Positions 46,939-59,900 of a stretch of DNA of 64,000 bases are shown one piece after another. A program made the position numbers and the translations under genes. The notes under the pieces are model-generated. The model was not told where the DNA came from and ran no database searches. It saw only the letters and a list, made by a program, of their open reading frames with translations. The stretch comes from Ectocarpus siliculosus (Eukaryota > Sar > Phaeophyceae > Ectocarpales > Ectocarpaceae). The stretch covers positions 327,621-391,620 of the forward strand of contig FN648151.1 in assembly GCA_000310025.1 (NCBI GenBank), read 5' to 3'. Positions within the stretch are counted from its first letter, which is position 1; every line of letters begins with the position of its first letter.

Positions 46939-48805
46939 TTTATCATTGCACATGGCTGACCAGTAGACTATCATGTGTTGAATGAGCGTGCGTGGAGAAG
47001 GGACCGGTCTTTTACCGGTCGCCTGTTGGGCTTCCAATACAAGCACCTGTATTTGGCACAACACGTTGGTGCACCGAACGTGGAACCGCCCAGGTGGTCT
47101 GAACTAGAACTTCCCCAGGTAAAAGCCAAACACCAACAAGTTCGCCGCAGGACGCGGTGCGCAATATGTACACCACATACACCTCGCCCACCACATCTTT
47201 TCCCGCGCTGAGTACAACGCCAGAAGCAAAACCAAAAACAAAACGATTCCTGCTAGGCATTGTTTCACTTGTCGTGACATTCCACATGCAGCGTGATCCG
47301 AGACCGCAAAACAACTGGTAGATGAAGGCACAAGCAAAACAACGATTCCGGACACATCCCCACACCTACCCTGGGAGGGGGACATTAGGAAAAATTTCCA
47401 CGTGACCGAAAAAACGCCCCGGTTTAGAGATTGTTTAACACAAAGGTACGGCTGAGTCTTAAGCAACGTATATATCGGGATTTTGTTTGGTGGGGGGGGT
47501 CATTTGCTTAGCCCAAAAACATTTGGGCGTCCTACGCGTAGGACAATGACGAATTCCAACAACGCACTCCAGAGAGGGGCTTTAGGTCGACGACATCCAC
47601 AAACTGCAGCCAATGGCGTGTGGTCATACACATAGAATACAACCTCTGCTCGCGTCCCAGAAACAGCGCGTGTGTTTCAGTTTTGATTGCACACGGCCTG
47701 CAAACGTGAACCAAAATGTGTTTCGGTGTTGACTTTGTGTTTACTTTTTCTGGTTCCGCCGCGTGTTTGCTCCGTGTGTCACCCGCTACCAGTCAAAAAT
47801 GCATACCAGAGGGAGGCTTTAGGCGGATGACATCCACAAACTGCGGCCAATGGCGTGTGGTCATGCTCATACCCTCTGCTCACGTCCCAGAAACAGAGCG
47901 TGTTGTCCGTTTTGATTGGACACGGCCTGCAAACGTGTACCGAACTTTGAATCGATGTTAAAACTTTTTGAACCTTTTTCTTGTTCCGCCGCGTGTTTGC
48001 TCCGCGTGTCACCCACTACCAGTCAAAAACGAACGCCAGAGGAAGGCTTTAGGCGAATGACATCCACAAACTGCAGCCAATGGCTGTGGTCATACACATC
48101 TACCCTCGGTCGCGTCCTTGAAACGGAATGGTTTGTTCAGTTGTGATTGCACACGGTTTGCAACCGTGAACCGAGGTGTGTTTCGTTGTTGACTCTTTTG
48201 TACGTTGCACGTTCTTCCAGTTGCACCGCGTGTTGTCAGTCCACAAAGCATGCCAGAGAGAGGTCTATGGCCGACGACATCCGCAAAACTGCAGCTAAAG
48301 GCTTGCCATCATACACATGCCTTCTTGCAGGCGACCCCAAAACAGGGCGCTCTGTGTCTTGTTGGTCGCACACGAGCCGAAACCGTGAACTGAAGCATGC
48401 TGTGACCCACGAAAACGTGAGCTGACCTTTTTTTCCGCGGGGAACATAATCTGCCTCGAGGAGCCGTAAGAAGGTCGCTCGGATCTGAATTATTTTCCAC
48501 TTGCAAACATCCCCCCTCAGACAGAGAGAACAAGAAATATCCCCGAAAAAAACGGTGCTGAACTATTGTTTGTTATTTGTCACGCGTCTGGTCGATATTT
48601 GAGAGAAGCCTAGATCCTGCCGTATTGTCTGAAATCGGACCCCTCGCATAGAAAAAAGGCATCAGACACAAGCCCAAACCTGAGGCCACCATGTCCTGGG
48701 AAGCGGGAAGCCGCTGCTTCAGCGCCCAGATCACACCCACCCGCCAGACTTTCACGACGCCCGTGCAGGGTCTGCGGAGGCTTAACTCCACGTGGTGTGG
48801 ACGAC
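46939..48805. repeat. Dispersed repeat, copy 2, interrupted by a tandem-repeat block
   Basis: Left part 46939-47470 matches 33674-34480 without the SINE. Right part 48556-48805 matches 34485-34735 (GAAATCGGACCCC, GCCGCTGCTTCAGCGCCCA). The two parts are adjacent in copy 1, so about 1.1 kb was inserted here. Confidence 0.65.
47471..48555. mobile_element. Probable insertion carrying four ~230-bp tandem units
   Basis: Units start near 47580, 47818, 48047 and 48264 at TTTAGGYSGAYGACATCCRCAAACTG-like sequence, with CCAATGGCGTGTGGTCATRC in the first two. The ends are loosely inverted (TCGGGATTTTGTT...GGGGGGGTCATTTGC against the right-end complement). The architecture recalls the 22.4-24.8 kb elements, although the sequence is different. 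No coding potential is recognised. Confidence 0.5.
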
Positions 48806-49686
48806 CCACATGGGGACCATGACGAGATGCAACATGTTGTGCGACAGCTGTTACTACAGCTGTTTGTGCCCCCCCGCAATCCCAGCCTTAGCATTCTCTC
48901 CTGCCTCTGTGCGACGTTACAGTACGGTGCGTATTCGCTCTTCCAAGCCAGATTGCCCTACGAACATGCATGCGGTAGGAGACGTCATGCATACCACACA
49001 TTTTGCTCGGCAATATCCTGGACTTCACCATACTGTAATACCGTTCCTGCCAACCCCGATTACGATGGTGGGCGCACGACTGCTGCCCCCCGGGAGTCAC
49101 CCGTTCCGCCTGGTTCAGACTGATCGAGCTCGTTATCTCAATCCAAGACAATATTCCCACAATATGTGTATGCCCCACATGTACATGTTTGATGATTGTT
49201 TCGTTATTGTTTTGGCTCGCTGTCACTATGGTTTCATATCTGTGTCCATGTGTCGAGCGAATACAACAGCGAACATGATACACTTTCGTCCTCCATGAAA
49301 ATCTTCACGTGGCAGCCAATTTACTTTCATGTTCTCCATGAATATGTCCACGTGGCAACTGAATTACTGTGATGTCCTCGATGAGTATCTTCACGTGGGA
49401 GCGTAAGCAAGGTATCCGGTCTTGAATGACCTAAACTAGCGTAGTTTGGTACGGTTTAAGAGGAACTCTCGCTTATTCTGGTATTCCAAGAGGAACCGCA
49501 TTTACTAGAGATACATGATGGTGTTCCGACCCTCCGTTAAACCCTACCACCGCTTCGAGGCCCCGTTCCCTGGCACTTGAGGTGTGTTGCTCCCCTCCGT
49601 TCTCTTGATATTATTGGTGGGTCGTCTTGTGCCTCTACAGTAGGTATTGTGTGGCGATGAGGCGTCCAGTGTCACTCTCTTTGCAT
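48806..49686. other. Gene-poor; three CACGTG boxes at 43-bp spacing
   Basis: A short direct repeat with TC(T/C)(T/C)CACGTGG places CACGTG at 49306, 49349 and 49392. Nothing else is recognised. Confidence 0.45.
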
Positions 49687-50155
49687 GCAGGGGGGGGGGA
49701 GTCCCCGCTTCCGTTCTCAAGACCGAAGCTTTTCAAGAAAAAGGTGTCGAGCTTGGGACTACATACATCGTCAGTCCGACATTCGTTGCAGAAGACACCA
49801 GTAAGTCGTATACGGACACTCCCCAACGTGTGGCGGGGAGGACCAAAACACGAAGAAGGTTTCCGAAAATGAAGGAATGTCTGATGAAGGGTCGGACGTA
49901 GAGCACCCCCGGTGAAACCACGTACAGAAGAGTGCGGAACGTGAGTCGACTCGAGCCCCGCCGATGATGTCCTGGTTTCCTCCGGAAGTCTTCGCACCCA
50001 GCAAACCCAATATGTGTCCCATGGTATCATGGAGGGGTTGGAGATTGACAGAGGTTGCAGTGTCTGGAACAGTTTATTTTCGCTCGCAGGCTGAGATTGC
50101 CCGGCGACGAGGTGGCAGACAACCTGGACTCCAAACAATACAGATCAGACGTTGA
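49687..50155 (+). CDS. Putative two-exon gene fragment
   Basis: An exon of about 49690-49801 (GVPASVLKTEAFQEKGVELG then TTYIVSPTFVAEDT) ends at a GTAAGT donor in phase 1. It can join a second exon starting near 49993 (after TCCTCCGGAAG) that reads IFAPSKPNMCPMVSWRGW, TEVAVSGTVYFRSQAEIARR and stops at 50153-50155. The alternation of hydrophobic and polar residues looks like beta-rich protein, but no family is recognised. Upstream exons were not found. The end of the second exon lies in a two-unit tandem duplication. Confidence 0.3.
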
Positions 50156-50297
50156 TGTTTATCGCACGAATTTCGTGGATGAAAATGATCGTGTTCAGTG
50201 AAATTGCCGGGCGACGAGGCGGCAAAGAACGTGGACCTGATGTAGAGATCAGACCTCGATAGTTTGCACGGACTTCGTGGGATGAAAATGAAGCGTT
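50093..50297. repeat. Two ~100-bp tandem units
   Basis: ATTGCCCGGCGACGAGGTGG...AATTTCGTGGATGAAAATGA is followed directly by ATTGCCGGGCGACGAGGCGG...GACTTCGTGGGATGAAAATG. The first unit overlaps the end of the putative exon above. Confidence 0.7.
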
Positions 50298-53200
50298 TTA
50301 TTAGCGGTCTGCCCTGTGACTGTCTTCTGCCCTCTCGGTCATGATGACCGGGTCGCTTTCATTCATTGACGTACGACTCCCGACGGAGAAATCCGCAACA
50401 ACAGTTCGGTCGCGCTCGTGCTGTACTGATGCGATCTTAGTGTGTCTACCCAAGGGCACACGCGAGCAAAACCTCAACACACAGAGGCCCGCAAAACAAA
50501 ATCTGGGGTCGTCAGGGGTGCAGGCACACGTAACAGAGATTCCTGGGGTTTAAGCTGACGCATCTTCGCTGAGGCGGGCTCGTACATACTCCGTAGACTC
50601 CAACAACCAGAGATATAGATCCCCCGCATCTAGACTACTTGCTGAAGCGTTTTCGCTGAGGTTTCGAGTTCCTCTGTGTGTGCATGTCATCTGTGGGCCT
50701 GGAGACTGCTGTGGGGTGAGCAACACCCCGCGCTGCCCCCAGGGTTGCCTTGGGCAGCCTCTAGCCCGCGTGTCGCCCGTCTGGCCGAGGGTGGCCCGGG
50801 AATCATTGTCTTTGTTTGCTTTTTCGCTTGCGCTAACTTGCGCGAACACCGTTCAATTAGAAAAGCCTGTCGTGGAGGACGAGCCTCGATGCAAACAAAC
50901 TACCCGCTTCATATAAACCCAACCACACTCGCCACCGCACACACACCTACCTGCTGCCGTTCATTTGGACGTCTCGTACGTGATGTACAGAAAGCGCCAA
51001 CATCATACATACCTACAATAGCAATTTGTAGGCCGATTTTGTGCCGCTGGTTGCTTTTATCTGCGTATCCAACGTCTACCGTGGACACACAGGTTCCGGG
51101 AGTGGGTGGTGGGATCGTGCAAGCTTACAATATGTATGTACGTATGTAGACTGTAGTTTATTTTAGATGTTTTTATTCTTCTCTTGGTTTTCGCGGAGAA
51201 GGCCAGGGCGAAAAACTACAGTTCATAACGAAATCAGGTCCCGGCCCGGGGGTCGGTTCGTTGGCATGGGCCTTGGAATTGACACGAGGTGCGCGCAAGA
51301 ACACAAGAACGGACGATATGTTGGAAATGGCCACGCCTTGGCGCCACGAACCCACAGGCTCCTCGCACGGCGGAAAGACGTTACATCCAGGTATCCAGGT
51401 GTCCTGCCTCCATGGACCAGCTCGGCATCAGATAGATGCACTGATTGGCCGAGGTCAACATTCCAGCTGGCACCCATCAAAATATGACGGGAGGCGTTCC
51501 ACGGACCCCCTTCTCGCTTCTCGCCCTACACTGGCTGCTCTTTGCCGTCTGCTCCTCCCCCACAGCCCACGGCACAGGCAAGAGGAACATTTCCAGAACA
51601 ACTCACCAGGAGTGAAACAGCAGCCGAAGAAGGGAGCACCTGTTCTCTCATCGTTTGATTGGTGGGGCATTTGTGCTTCCACAATCGCACGAGCACGCCT
51701 TCTTCACCCATCCAACAAGCCGTCTGCCGACACGCTCGCTCGTAGCGTGGTATTCTCCGGCAGGTCGAGGACGAGCAGTGGGGATCCTTCCCCTGTCGCA
51801 CCTTGCTCTCTCCCTTTCTTGGTGAGTCGCAGCCCTGCGCAGGTTTCCAGAAGTGTCGCGTTGCTGGAGAACTGAGCTCATTTCCTAGAGCAACGCCTCA
51901 CGGGTGGGGGCGTGGTTCCAGGATTTGTGCCCGCCGTAGGCCGCTGGAACCCTTTTTATTGTATTGGACGCCCAAATATGGGGACATTTTGGGGACACTG
52001 CACTGAAAAGTCTGCTTACCGCACTGTAGCCATCCGCTGTGTGAAACTTGCGTGGGGAACCTCGGTCTACCATGCTTGTGTGAGGTTGTACGCAGTTTGG
52101 TATGCTGGTGCGTGATGCCTGTGTGTCTCTCCTCGGCCTCTGACATGCTGTAAACATTATCTCCCAAGCCGCGTGTCCCCTCTTGGTCAAAGTCTGCATC
52201 GCCTAGGTCTGCATAAATGTGGTGACCTGGCTTCAGTATGGAAAACTTCCCCGTGCATTTAGGGGGACACGTTTATGTCTAAAACCAAGTCATCCTTTGT
52301 TCCTGTACAGCCTCCCTTGATGAGCGGATGCGTTTATGGTCAAGACGAATAACCTGCAACTATGTAGCTGGGTTCTTGGAGGGTCAACCGTTGCTGAATA
52401 CCCGGCAGTTTGAGTGACTCAGCGAGGCTTCTGGTCAGTGATCGAGGAGAAAGCTTGACAAGGAAAGTATGGGTGGGACCGCAGGCCCGCCTCATCCACT
52501 CTACAATACTTCGATGAACGATGGGGAATGATCCTAGGCTAAGAGCAATAATGCAAAAGGGAAAATCGGGTCTACGAACGAATTCAAATTCGGCACGAAC
52601 AGGAATCTATGTAGATGTTGCCCCGACAGCATGTTGAAATTTTGCATACAGCCAATAATTGTCTTTCTCCCTCCCGTAAATACGCGAGAGCACCGGGTAG
52701 AAAAGTATTAGTCTACTGTAGACTGTTTCGGACTGGAGAATCTTTCAGGACCTCCTGTGCGACCAGACAGAGGCACTGGACCCACCCTAGACACTAACCA
52801 ACCACATGGCTAAAGGCGCATCATATACCACCTTAGAGCTGCAGACATGCGGAGTGTTTTGGGCTAGCGCGCCCTCTGCGTGTTGAAACACTGACTTGAC
52901 CTAAGTAAGCACACCAATCATCAGAGCAGCAAGTATATAAAGAGAGAAAGAGCGAGGTCAGCCAGGGATTGCCATTCGCTGCTGCTGCTGCTGCTACTGC
53001 TGTAGATGGACAGGCAGGCAGGCACCAACAACGGCAACACACAAACACCCTTGCGCAGCAGTAGGTTTACGCTCTGCCGTGAGTGACAAGGAGGACCTTC
53101 GCGGCCCTGCTTCGGGTGCTTGTGCGTGAGTCATCAGGCCGGAATTGTTTGCAACCGTTCTCCTGCCCTTGATCAGGTTTCGCCCCACCATCGGCAATGG

Positions 53201-55002
53201 CAAAGACATCCCGCGCTCGAGATGGCGTGGGGGTTGTCCGCGGTGTGTAGCTTGGACAGTTTTAGGTTCATTGCGTCTGCCTTCTTCAAGATAACGGGGG
53301 CGATGTCTGCGAAAGTCCCCAACAAACAGCGGTGGCGTCAGGCCTGTTAAATCTGAGACTTTTGGCATCCAGGACTGGTCCCAGCTACGATGCAAATTTT
53401 GTTTACAAGTGACACATTGACGTAAGTCTGGCACCCAGCAGACCTACATTTCGCTTTCGTTCAGCGCAACAACACTCAATCGAGAGAGAGACAGAGGGAG
53501 AGCGAGCGAGAGAGATAGAGAGAATCAACAAATGTTTGTGTATCAACCGCGGCAAATCGGCCTTCATCATCAGGGCGCAGCATTCAATGACACCTTCTTC
53601 GCTTAGTCCGCAGCCCGACGATCGTCGTTTGTTGTCAGCGATACCTCACAAATATATGGTCACACGGTTTGAACCAATGCAGCGGGTATTTCCAGTCTTT
53701 TGGTGTCGCCCCCGTTGTTTTTGATTTGGTCTTTATATTTTCCAAGGCCCACGCCAGCATGCGTTGCCAACGTCGAAAACATTTTACATTTCCCCTGTAC
53801 AGTATCCACCCACCACGGTAATGCACGGTTTGTTTCGGCGTGGTACCTGCCACGACGGTTCGTTTCGTTCGGGAACGGACCACCACAGTACGTTTCGCAC
53901 ATAACCCAGCCACCAGGACTTGGCGTGGTGTTGTTTTGGATGGTATCTGGCCGCCTTGCCACATATTTTTTCGGGGACCCAGCTTCCAACCCGCCTCGTC
54001 TGCACAATACTGCTCTCGCAGCCAAACCCAGAATGATAGCCAAAGATGTAGAGTAACGACCAGCACTGTCAGATTGTACACAACCAAGAAAATGAAAAAT
54101 ATCACCGTCTATCTCTTCGCGATCTCTTCTCAACCCAACATCGGAGCAGACATCTTTAAAGTTTTGACTGACGCGGATGGTACCATTCGATACATTGGGA
54201 GTAGCCGTGGTAGTCTGTGCTTAAGCTGGTAGTCGAGGCTACGCCCACTGCGGTTGCCGGCAACGCTTTTATTTTATTTTTTGGGAGAAAGGGCAAAGTT
54301 TAACAATCGATTGAAGAATGTGAACAAGAGGAGCTGTACGTAAGCCTTGAACTCGGGAGAGTCTAGCACAGACTCATCCCGTTGCCGCCTGTGTCATAGA
54401 GATATCCAGGCGCTTGTTAGACAGGATTGTATCCGGAACTTTGCGGCATTTGGGAAGTATACTTTTGCGGCGCACTTGAATTCGTGGTAGCAAGAAACCA
54501 CAAAAGCACATGTTCCGAGGTGATTGGTTTGTTGGGAATGATGGTCGATTTTTTTGCCGTTTCCACATCGCCACGGTTATTTCGCGGTAGATGCACTGCG
54601 CTAAAGGTACCGAAGTGCCAGACAACCAGCAATACGGCAGGGAGGGCGGTGGTGTTGCAGTGAATGACAGCTAAGTGTCACATGTATGGCCGCTTTTCGA
54701 ACCCTCCACTACGTTCAAGGAGACAACTCCTTGCTTGATGCAATCCTTGTTATACTGCACACAGGCTCCATATCATCTGCTAGGTTGAAAGCCGAGATCA
54801 GTGATTCTTCTGTGACATTTGCAGTGAGCCTTGCGTACGATAGGTTGTCAGAAGCTTGTCCCCCCTCTATGTCCCACCTACCAGTATCCTGCTACCTGCG
54901 GATGGAATTCCACCAGCCTGCTGCTTGAAACACACGCTGTTTCCTCGCGTGGATTCCGTTCACGCCTGATGTGCTTCTGTCGCGCAGCCCAGCGTGTCAG
55001 GC
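50298..55002. other. 4.7 kb without a supported gene
   Basis: A 204-codon plus-strand frame at 51261-51875 has no motif or splice support. Low-complexity tracts are CTG-like at 52979-53000 and GA-rich at 53480-53520. Three ~35-bp repeats with CG(G/T)TT(C/T)GTTTCG occur at about 53820-53905. These regions are probably intergenic or intronic. Confidence 0.35.
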
Positions 55003-56984
55003 ATGTCCAAATATGAAGGAGACAACTACTGCACACTACAGGCCACCACAGATACCGGAGAGGAACAAGCGTCATCACGCCTCGGCGATGCGGTTTCAGA
55101 GGTTGGAAACACCGATCAGGAGAGGCAAGAAGAAGACGAGGTAGGTGTCCCAGGGTGTTTAGTCTCGTGTGGCGTTGGTTACTTGAGTTAGGGTTGGAGA
55201 ATTGGATTGATTGTCTAGACGACCCAAATGATTGCTAAGGGCCTTCCGGGTGTTGGCTTGGAAAACGCGCACCTGCATCGTATGTTCATGGTGTTGACTA
55301 CGTGTCCATTGATGCCTGTTTGGTGGAGGATTTGTTGCCACCCGCGCCGGTTTAGGACCGTCAGAAGGCCAGCGTTTGCTTGGTATTCAACGGTCATTAC
55401 GTCACGCTACTCCACCTACTTTGTCATTCCAAAGGAAACAGGCCGCCACTGTTTGCCCCGTCGAGACTAATTGAAAGCAGCACGTAGCCGGAAGATTGAT
55501 TGTACAAATAGCTCTGGAGGGCTTTCGATTAAAGGATTTTGTGTGCCTTAATGTTGCACTTCTTTCGTTCCCCTCACCACCAGCTCGAAGGGTTGTAGTA
55601 ATTGTAATTTTCTTGCTATTTAGCACACCGTGCGGTGACCGTCTGTAGTTCGGTGACGTCAACAGGCCACTCCCGGCATCGATGACACCGACGTGAAAAA
55701 AGAGCCGGAGGAGCTGGAACAAGAAGAGGAGGTAGGCTGTAGCGTTCATGGCCGATATGCTGTGTTTTGGTGTGAGATACGTGATGCATATCGCACCGAA
55801 AAGCTACTTGTGGAGCTCGTGCATTTTGCTCCAAGAGCCGATGATTACGTCATTTTGCAGAACCGTCAGTACGACAGCGTTGGAGATGACCGTTCTTCTT
55901 GACATCATGATGTTCAACATTTTCGCACGCGGATGTGCCAGAGTAGACCCATCTCATTCAAGCCGCTACGCGCCATCTCTTTATCTTGGACTGCAACGTG
56001 GGTTCTGTCTGGGAATTTTCTTCGTGCCCTAGCCTACACGTTGCTTGCGCGTTCCGCACGAACAAGCAGAGTTAGTACATCCACCTTTGGTAGCAAATGC
56101 TGCGGCTTGCTTGATAACACCTGATGGTCAGGTAGGTTACGTCTTGCTGCGTAACCGCAGGGTCGTCTTTTCTGGACGGTGTATGAGGCATCAGCAAGGC
56201 TCATTCTTTGCAGTTGTCGGATATCTCGCTGCAGGCAAGGCCACGCAAGCGCGAGTTCGGGGGTATGGCCAAGGCTCTCTGCCGGTACAGCGCCTGGACA
56301 GCTAGCAGCCGGCAACCCAACCACGCTGAAAGGTAAACTGTGATACACGAGTGCGAAGTAAAAGGTGTACTAGAGTGGCTAACACACAGAGGCTCTGGTC
56401 AACAGCGTGTACTTGTGATCCTTGCGAACATCGGGATCTATTTTGGCTCTAGTTCCTAACCAGCGGAAAAATCAGTCCCTAGATGTTACACACCATACGG
56501 CCCCGGTAGTATGTCTTTTTTCCCCTCAGTGCCGGTTCAACATGATCATAAGCAGCCTGCACAGCCACCTAGCGGGTGCAAGCGGGTGCCCTCACCTAGA
56601 CGGTAGCCTCGACGTTCAAATTTGATCAAAGGAAACCGCGATTCTCTCCCAGGAGGCCACATGCTGCAGACGTCTCGGAGCACGATACGAGATTCGCTCC
56701 TCCGCCTCTCGCAACACTACATGTTTTTACTGACAGCACACACACAACGTAACCGCAACCGAAGCCTTCCACTGCTGTACAAACCCAGTATCCCTCTGAT
56801 TACCCTATGGTTGTCGGGTGTGCATGGTCGTCCTCGTTCTCGTTCGTGTGTGATAACTATCTGTGTGTCACATTCTCCGTCAGGGGGAGCTTGCTGGTTA
56901 GATAGCGCCCAGCGTCCGTTGGTGATTGAGGAATTGATTGGCGCGATCGATGGCAATGTCGTAAACACAATCAACCACCTTTAG
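55003..56984 (+). CDS. Putative acidic multi-exon gene, incomplete model
   Basis: Exon 55003-55140 starts MSKYEGDNYCTLQATTDTGE and ends ...QERQEEDE at a GTAGGT donor. It joins in phase 0 to 55666-55731 (ATPGIDDTDVKKEPEELEQ then EEE, donor GTAGGC). Both exons are strongly acidic. A candidate exon near 56067-56131 (VHPPLVANAAACLITPDGQ) and a candidate last exon 56884-56984 (ACWLDSAQRPLVIEELIGA to NTINHL, stop TAG) follow, but the phases between them do not close, so at least one exon is missing. No family is recognised. The first exon could be internal, because a CAG acceptor precedes its ATG. Confidence 0.35.
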
Positions 56985-59900
56985 CCAACGGCGCGGGCGA
57001 ACTCGTTTCACCCAGAATCTTATTTGTTCCCTGTGTGCAAATGCCGTTTTCCATGTTGCCCCCGTCTGGACGTATAGAACGGCTGCTGCTGCAGATAGCG
57101 ATGAAGTCATTTCTATATCGAGGGAAGGTATTTTCACCGCCAATTGTTTTTCTGTAGACTGCCCTTGCTGGGGAAACAGACGAGGTATCGCTTCGGGCGG
57201 GGCTGGGAGCTACACCTGAAATGTTTTGCTTGTTGCTGCTGCTGCGCTTCTTATGGTGATCACGGGAACTATCGCTAGGACCCCTACAACCACCCACGAT
57301 CTCTTCTCTCCGCCTCCTATTTCAAAGCGTTGAATTTTGTCGGTTTCGAGCTGACCCAGAATTCATGTGCAAACCAACGGATATTATTTATGGCCAGGCA
57401 AGGGGAAGGCATAGCCCAAATCGCCCACAAGCTGGACCAGAATGGGTGCCACCATTTTGGTTCTAATTTGCTGTCCCATCTTATGTTGGGCGCCACCATT
57501 GTGCATACCCCTTCCTACATGCTTGACACGCCAGCTCGGCCCACACGAATGATAGTACCACGTTCTACCTGCGGTGCAGGCGTTCAACGTTTATGGGAGA
57601 AGGGTTCAGCAGTGACTTCCCGCATTGATGTGCATACTCACTAAATACGTGTTGCTCGCGTCTGCGTTGCAAGTTCAGTCGGTTGGGGGCTATTCACACC
57701 CGTGACCTAGTTCTCATGTTTTCAGAGTTGGGCCACCCAGCTGTTGTTGCGTGCCCAAGATGACCCTACATGTAACATTTACCTGAAGAACTCTTTCTCG
57801 CGCACCTGTGAAGCCTGGGAGAGTTATCGCCGGTGCTTAGTTTGGCCGGCCTGATCAACCCCGCTCCACACCCTGGAGGCGTGAGGACGGCGTGAGATTG
57901 TCTAGAATAGACAGAATCATATTTCCAAGCGACCACCGAAGGAAAAATGCACAATCAGCACGACAGTGGTGCGCTGTGCCCGTGTCTTTCCCTCCGTTGG
58001 CCCTTGCGATGCCGGGGAGCTCTCTGTCGGGCTCACCACCGATCTGGCGAACATCCCCCCTAAGCCCAGATGTTTAGATGTGGGGACGGTTAGGCCGGGT
58101 CTCAAACAGATTGGCACCCCAAGACTTCGCACTCGGATGAAGACTTAATCTGGAAAAATCCGCAGAATTATCTGTGGTGTGTCCTGACCGCTTCCAAAGT
58201 CATACCTTGAGGTCAAGTGTAGTGTGCGGCACGACAACGACTAGCCTTTGGGTGATGGCTGCGCGGGTTAGGGTTGCATGGGGCTGCGGCTGCGGCCAGT
58301 GAACCTCCCGAGCGGCGCGGTCCAAAGACGACCCTGGCGCAAACTCGGCGGGACGGGGGCAAAACTACTCGAGAACGGTGGCATAAGCCGCGATTGATAC
58401 CCGTGCGGCACCGGTAGCCACTGCTCCTGTTGGTTTTTTCCCTGCCATGTATACACCAACAAGCTTGTGGTCGTCTTGTCTGAATGTTATTAGTTCAAAT
58501 GGTAGTCCAATCTGGCATAGGATAATGAGACACGAGACCCAAATAGCTGCGAACGGCCCGCACTAGAACCTAAGGTAGTGTTTATCAGAGCCACAGAGAA
58601 ACGCCGACAGAATGCCCTCTCTATGGTGTGCGTACTATATTTTTCTCCTCTGACGCGTGACGCTGGTACCTCTCTGTCCAGGGGTAATCATGTTCCAGTA
58701 TCGGCTGGAAAGAAGCAAAATAGGCCGTTCTCTCGCGATACATCTCGACAAGCACGGCGTCCATTTACACACGAGTTGCAGCGGTAGCTGTGTAGAAGGC
58801 AAGAGAGCACATAGTTTGGTCTGTCCGCGCTTCGGGGTGATTGCCCGTACAAGTATGTCACCCTCTCGATCAATTCTGCTGGCAGTCAGACACACAAGCC
58901 AACATGCAGCGTCTGCGTTATATCATAGACCTGTCACTAAGCACGTACAGGAAGGAAGGCCAACAGCAGTCGTGTGTAGCAGCACCAGTGGTGATTGGAG
59001 TGGCACGCCTGTAGAGAAAGGCGGTGCTGCCATGAGACACGGTACTTGCTGGTTGTGTTCGCCGTGCGAAGAACTTGCCTAAGGCTGTACGATCCCCCCC
59101 CATACCCCAACGGCAAGGAATCACCCCCCCCTCTCTCTTTGTGCGCATTCCTTCGGTATTCCCATACCAAATATCCACAAGGAACACCAAAACAGTGATG
59201 TAGTGCCATTGCCCCGATAATTGTGCCAGCTGTCTGCGGTAGTGAAGCTTCTGCGGATCAAGAGGACAGTCCCGTTAGGAATGGATATTACTGCTCCTTC
59301 TTTTGCATGTGTCTCTCTAATCTGCCCAAACGTTGTGACCCACGGTGTCATTTTCAACTCGACTTTCAGTTTTACAATCGCGTGCCGTTCCAACCCTCGC
59401 CGTTGTTTTCTTACCCCTCGCCTATGTTATTGTTCGGGTTTGGTGGTATTATGCTCCACAAGCGATTCATCCAAGCGCCAAAGGAAGGGCTCCGCGCCAG
59501 GCACAAAGGCGCAATGCGGCAGTGGTGGGGCAGCGGCTGCACACAAGACGGCGACGAAATTGGTAAGTGTCGTCGTTTTATGTAAATGCACTGTGAGGGT
59601 GCGGCTTGCCCATGCGTGCATTGCTTTGGTTTGTTGGTGACGTTACTCACACTGTTGTGGCTCCTTGCCGGACAGCTCTGATGGCGTGTTGTATAGAGTG
59701 TAGGTTCGGGAGGGTTGATGCCCGGAACCGTTTGAGTAGTGGTTATATCGAGCAGTGGAATTGTTCTGAGCTGAAATCGGTAGCGCGTTCTACCCTAGTC
59801 ACGCTGCACCAGCGGATGTTGCCATTGTTTCCATATGTCCATCCATCTACTCTTGAAAGGTTTGGTTTCTGAACTGGTTCCAGGTATAGTGAGGGGATTA

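Noticed and set aside
33674-48805. The two ~1-kb dispersed repeats as LTRs of one giant element
   Set aside because: They enclose a complete host-like LNR gene and an independent copia fossil; no primer site or polypurine tract borders them and divergence is high.
51261-51875. 204-codon plus-strand frame
   Set aside because: No motif, no splice support, composition like surrounding sequence.
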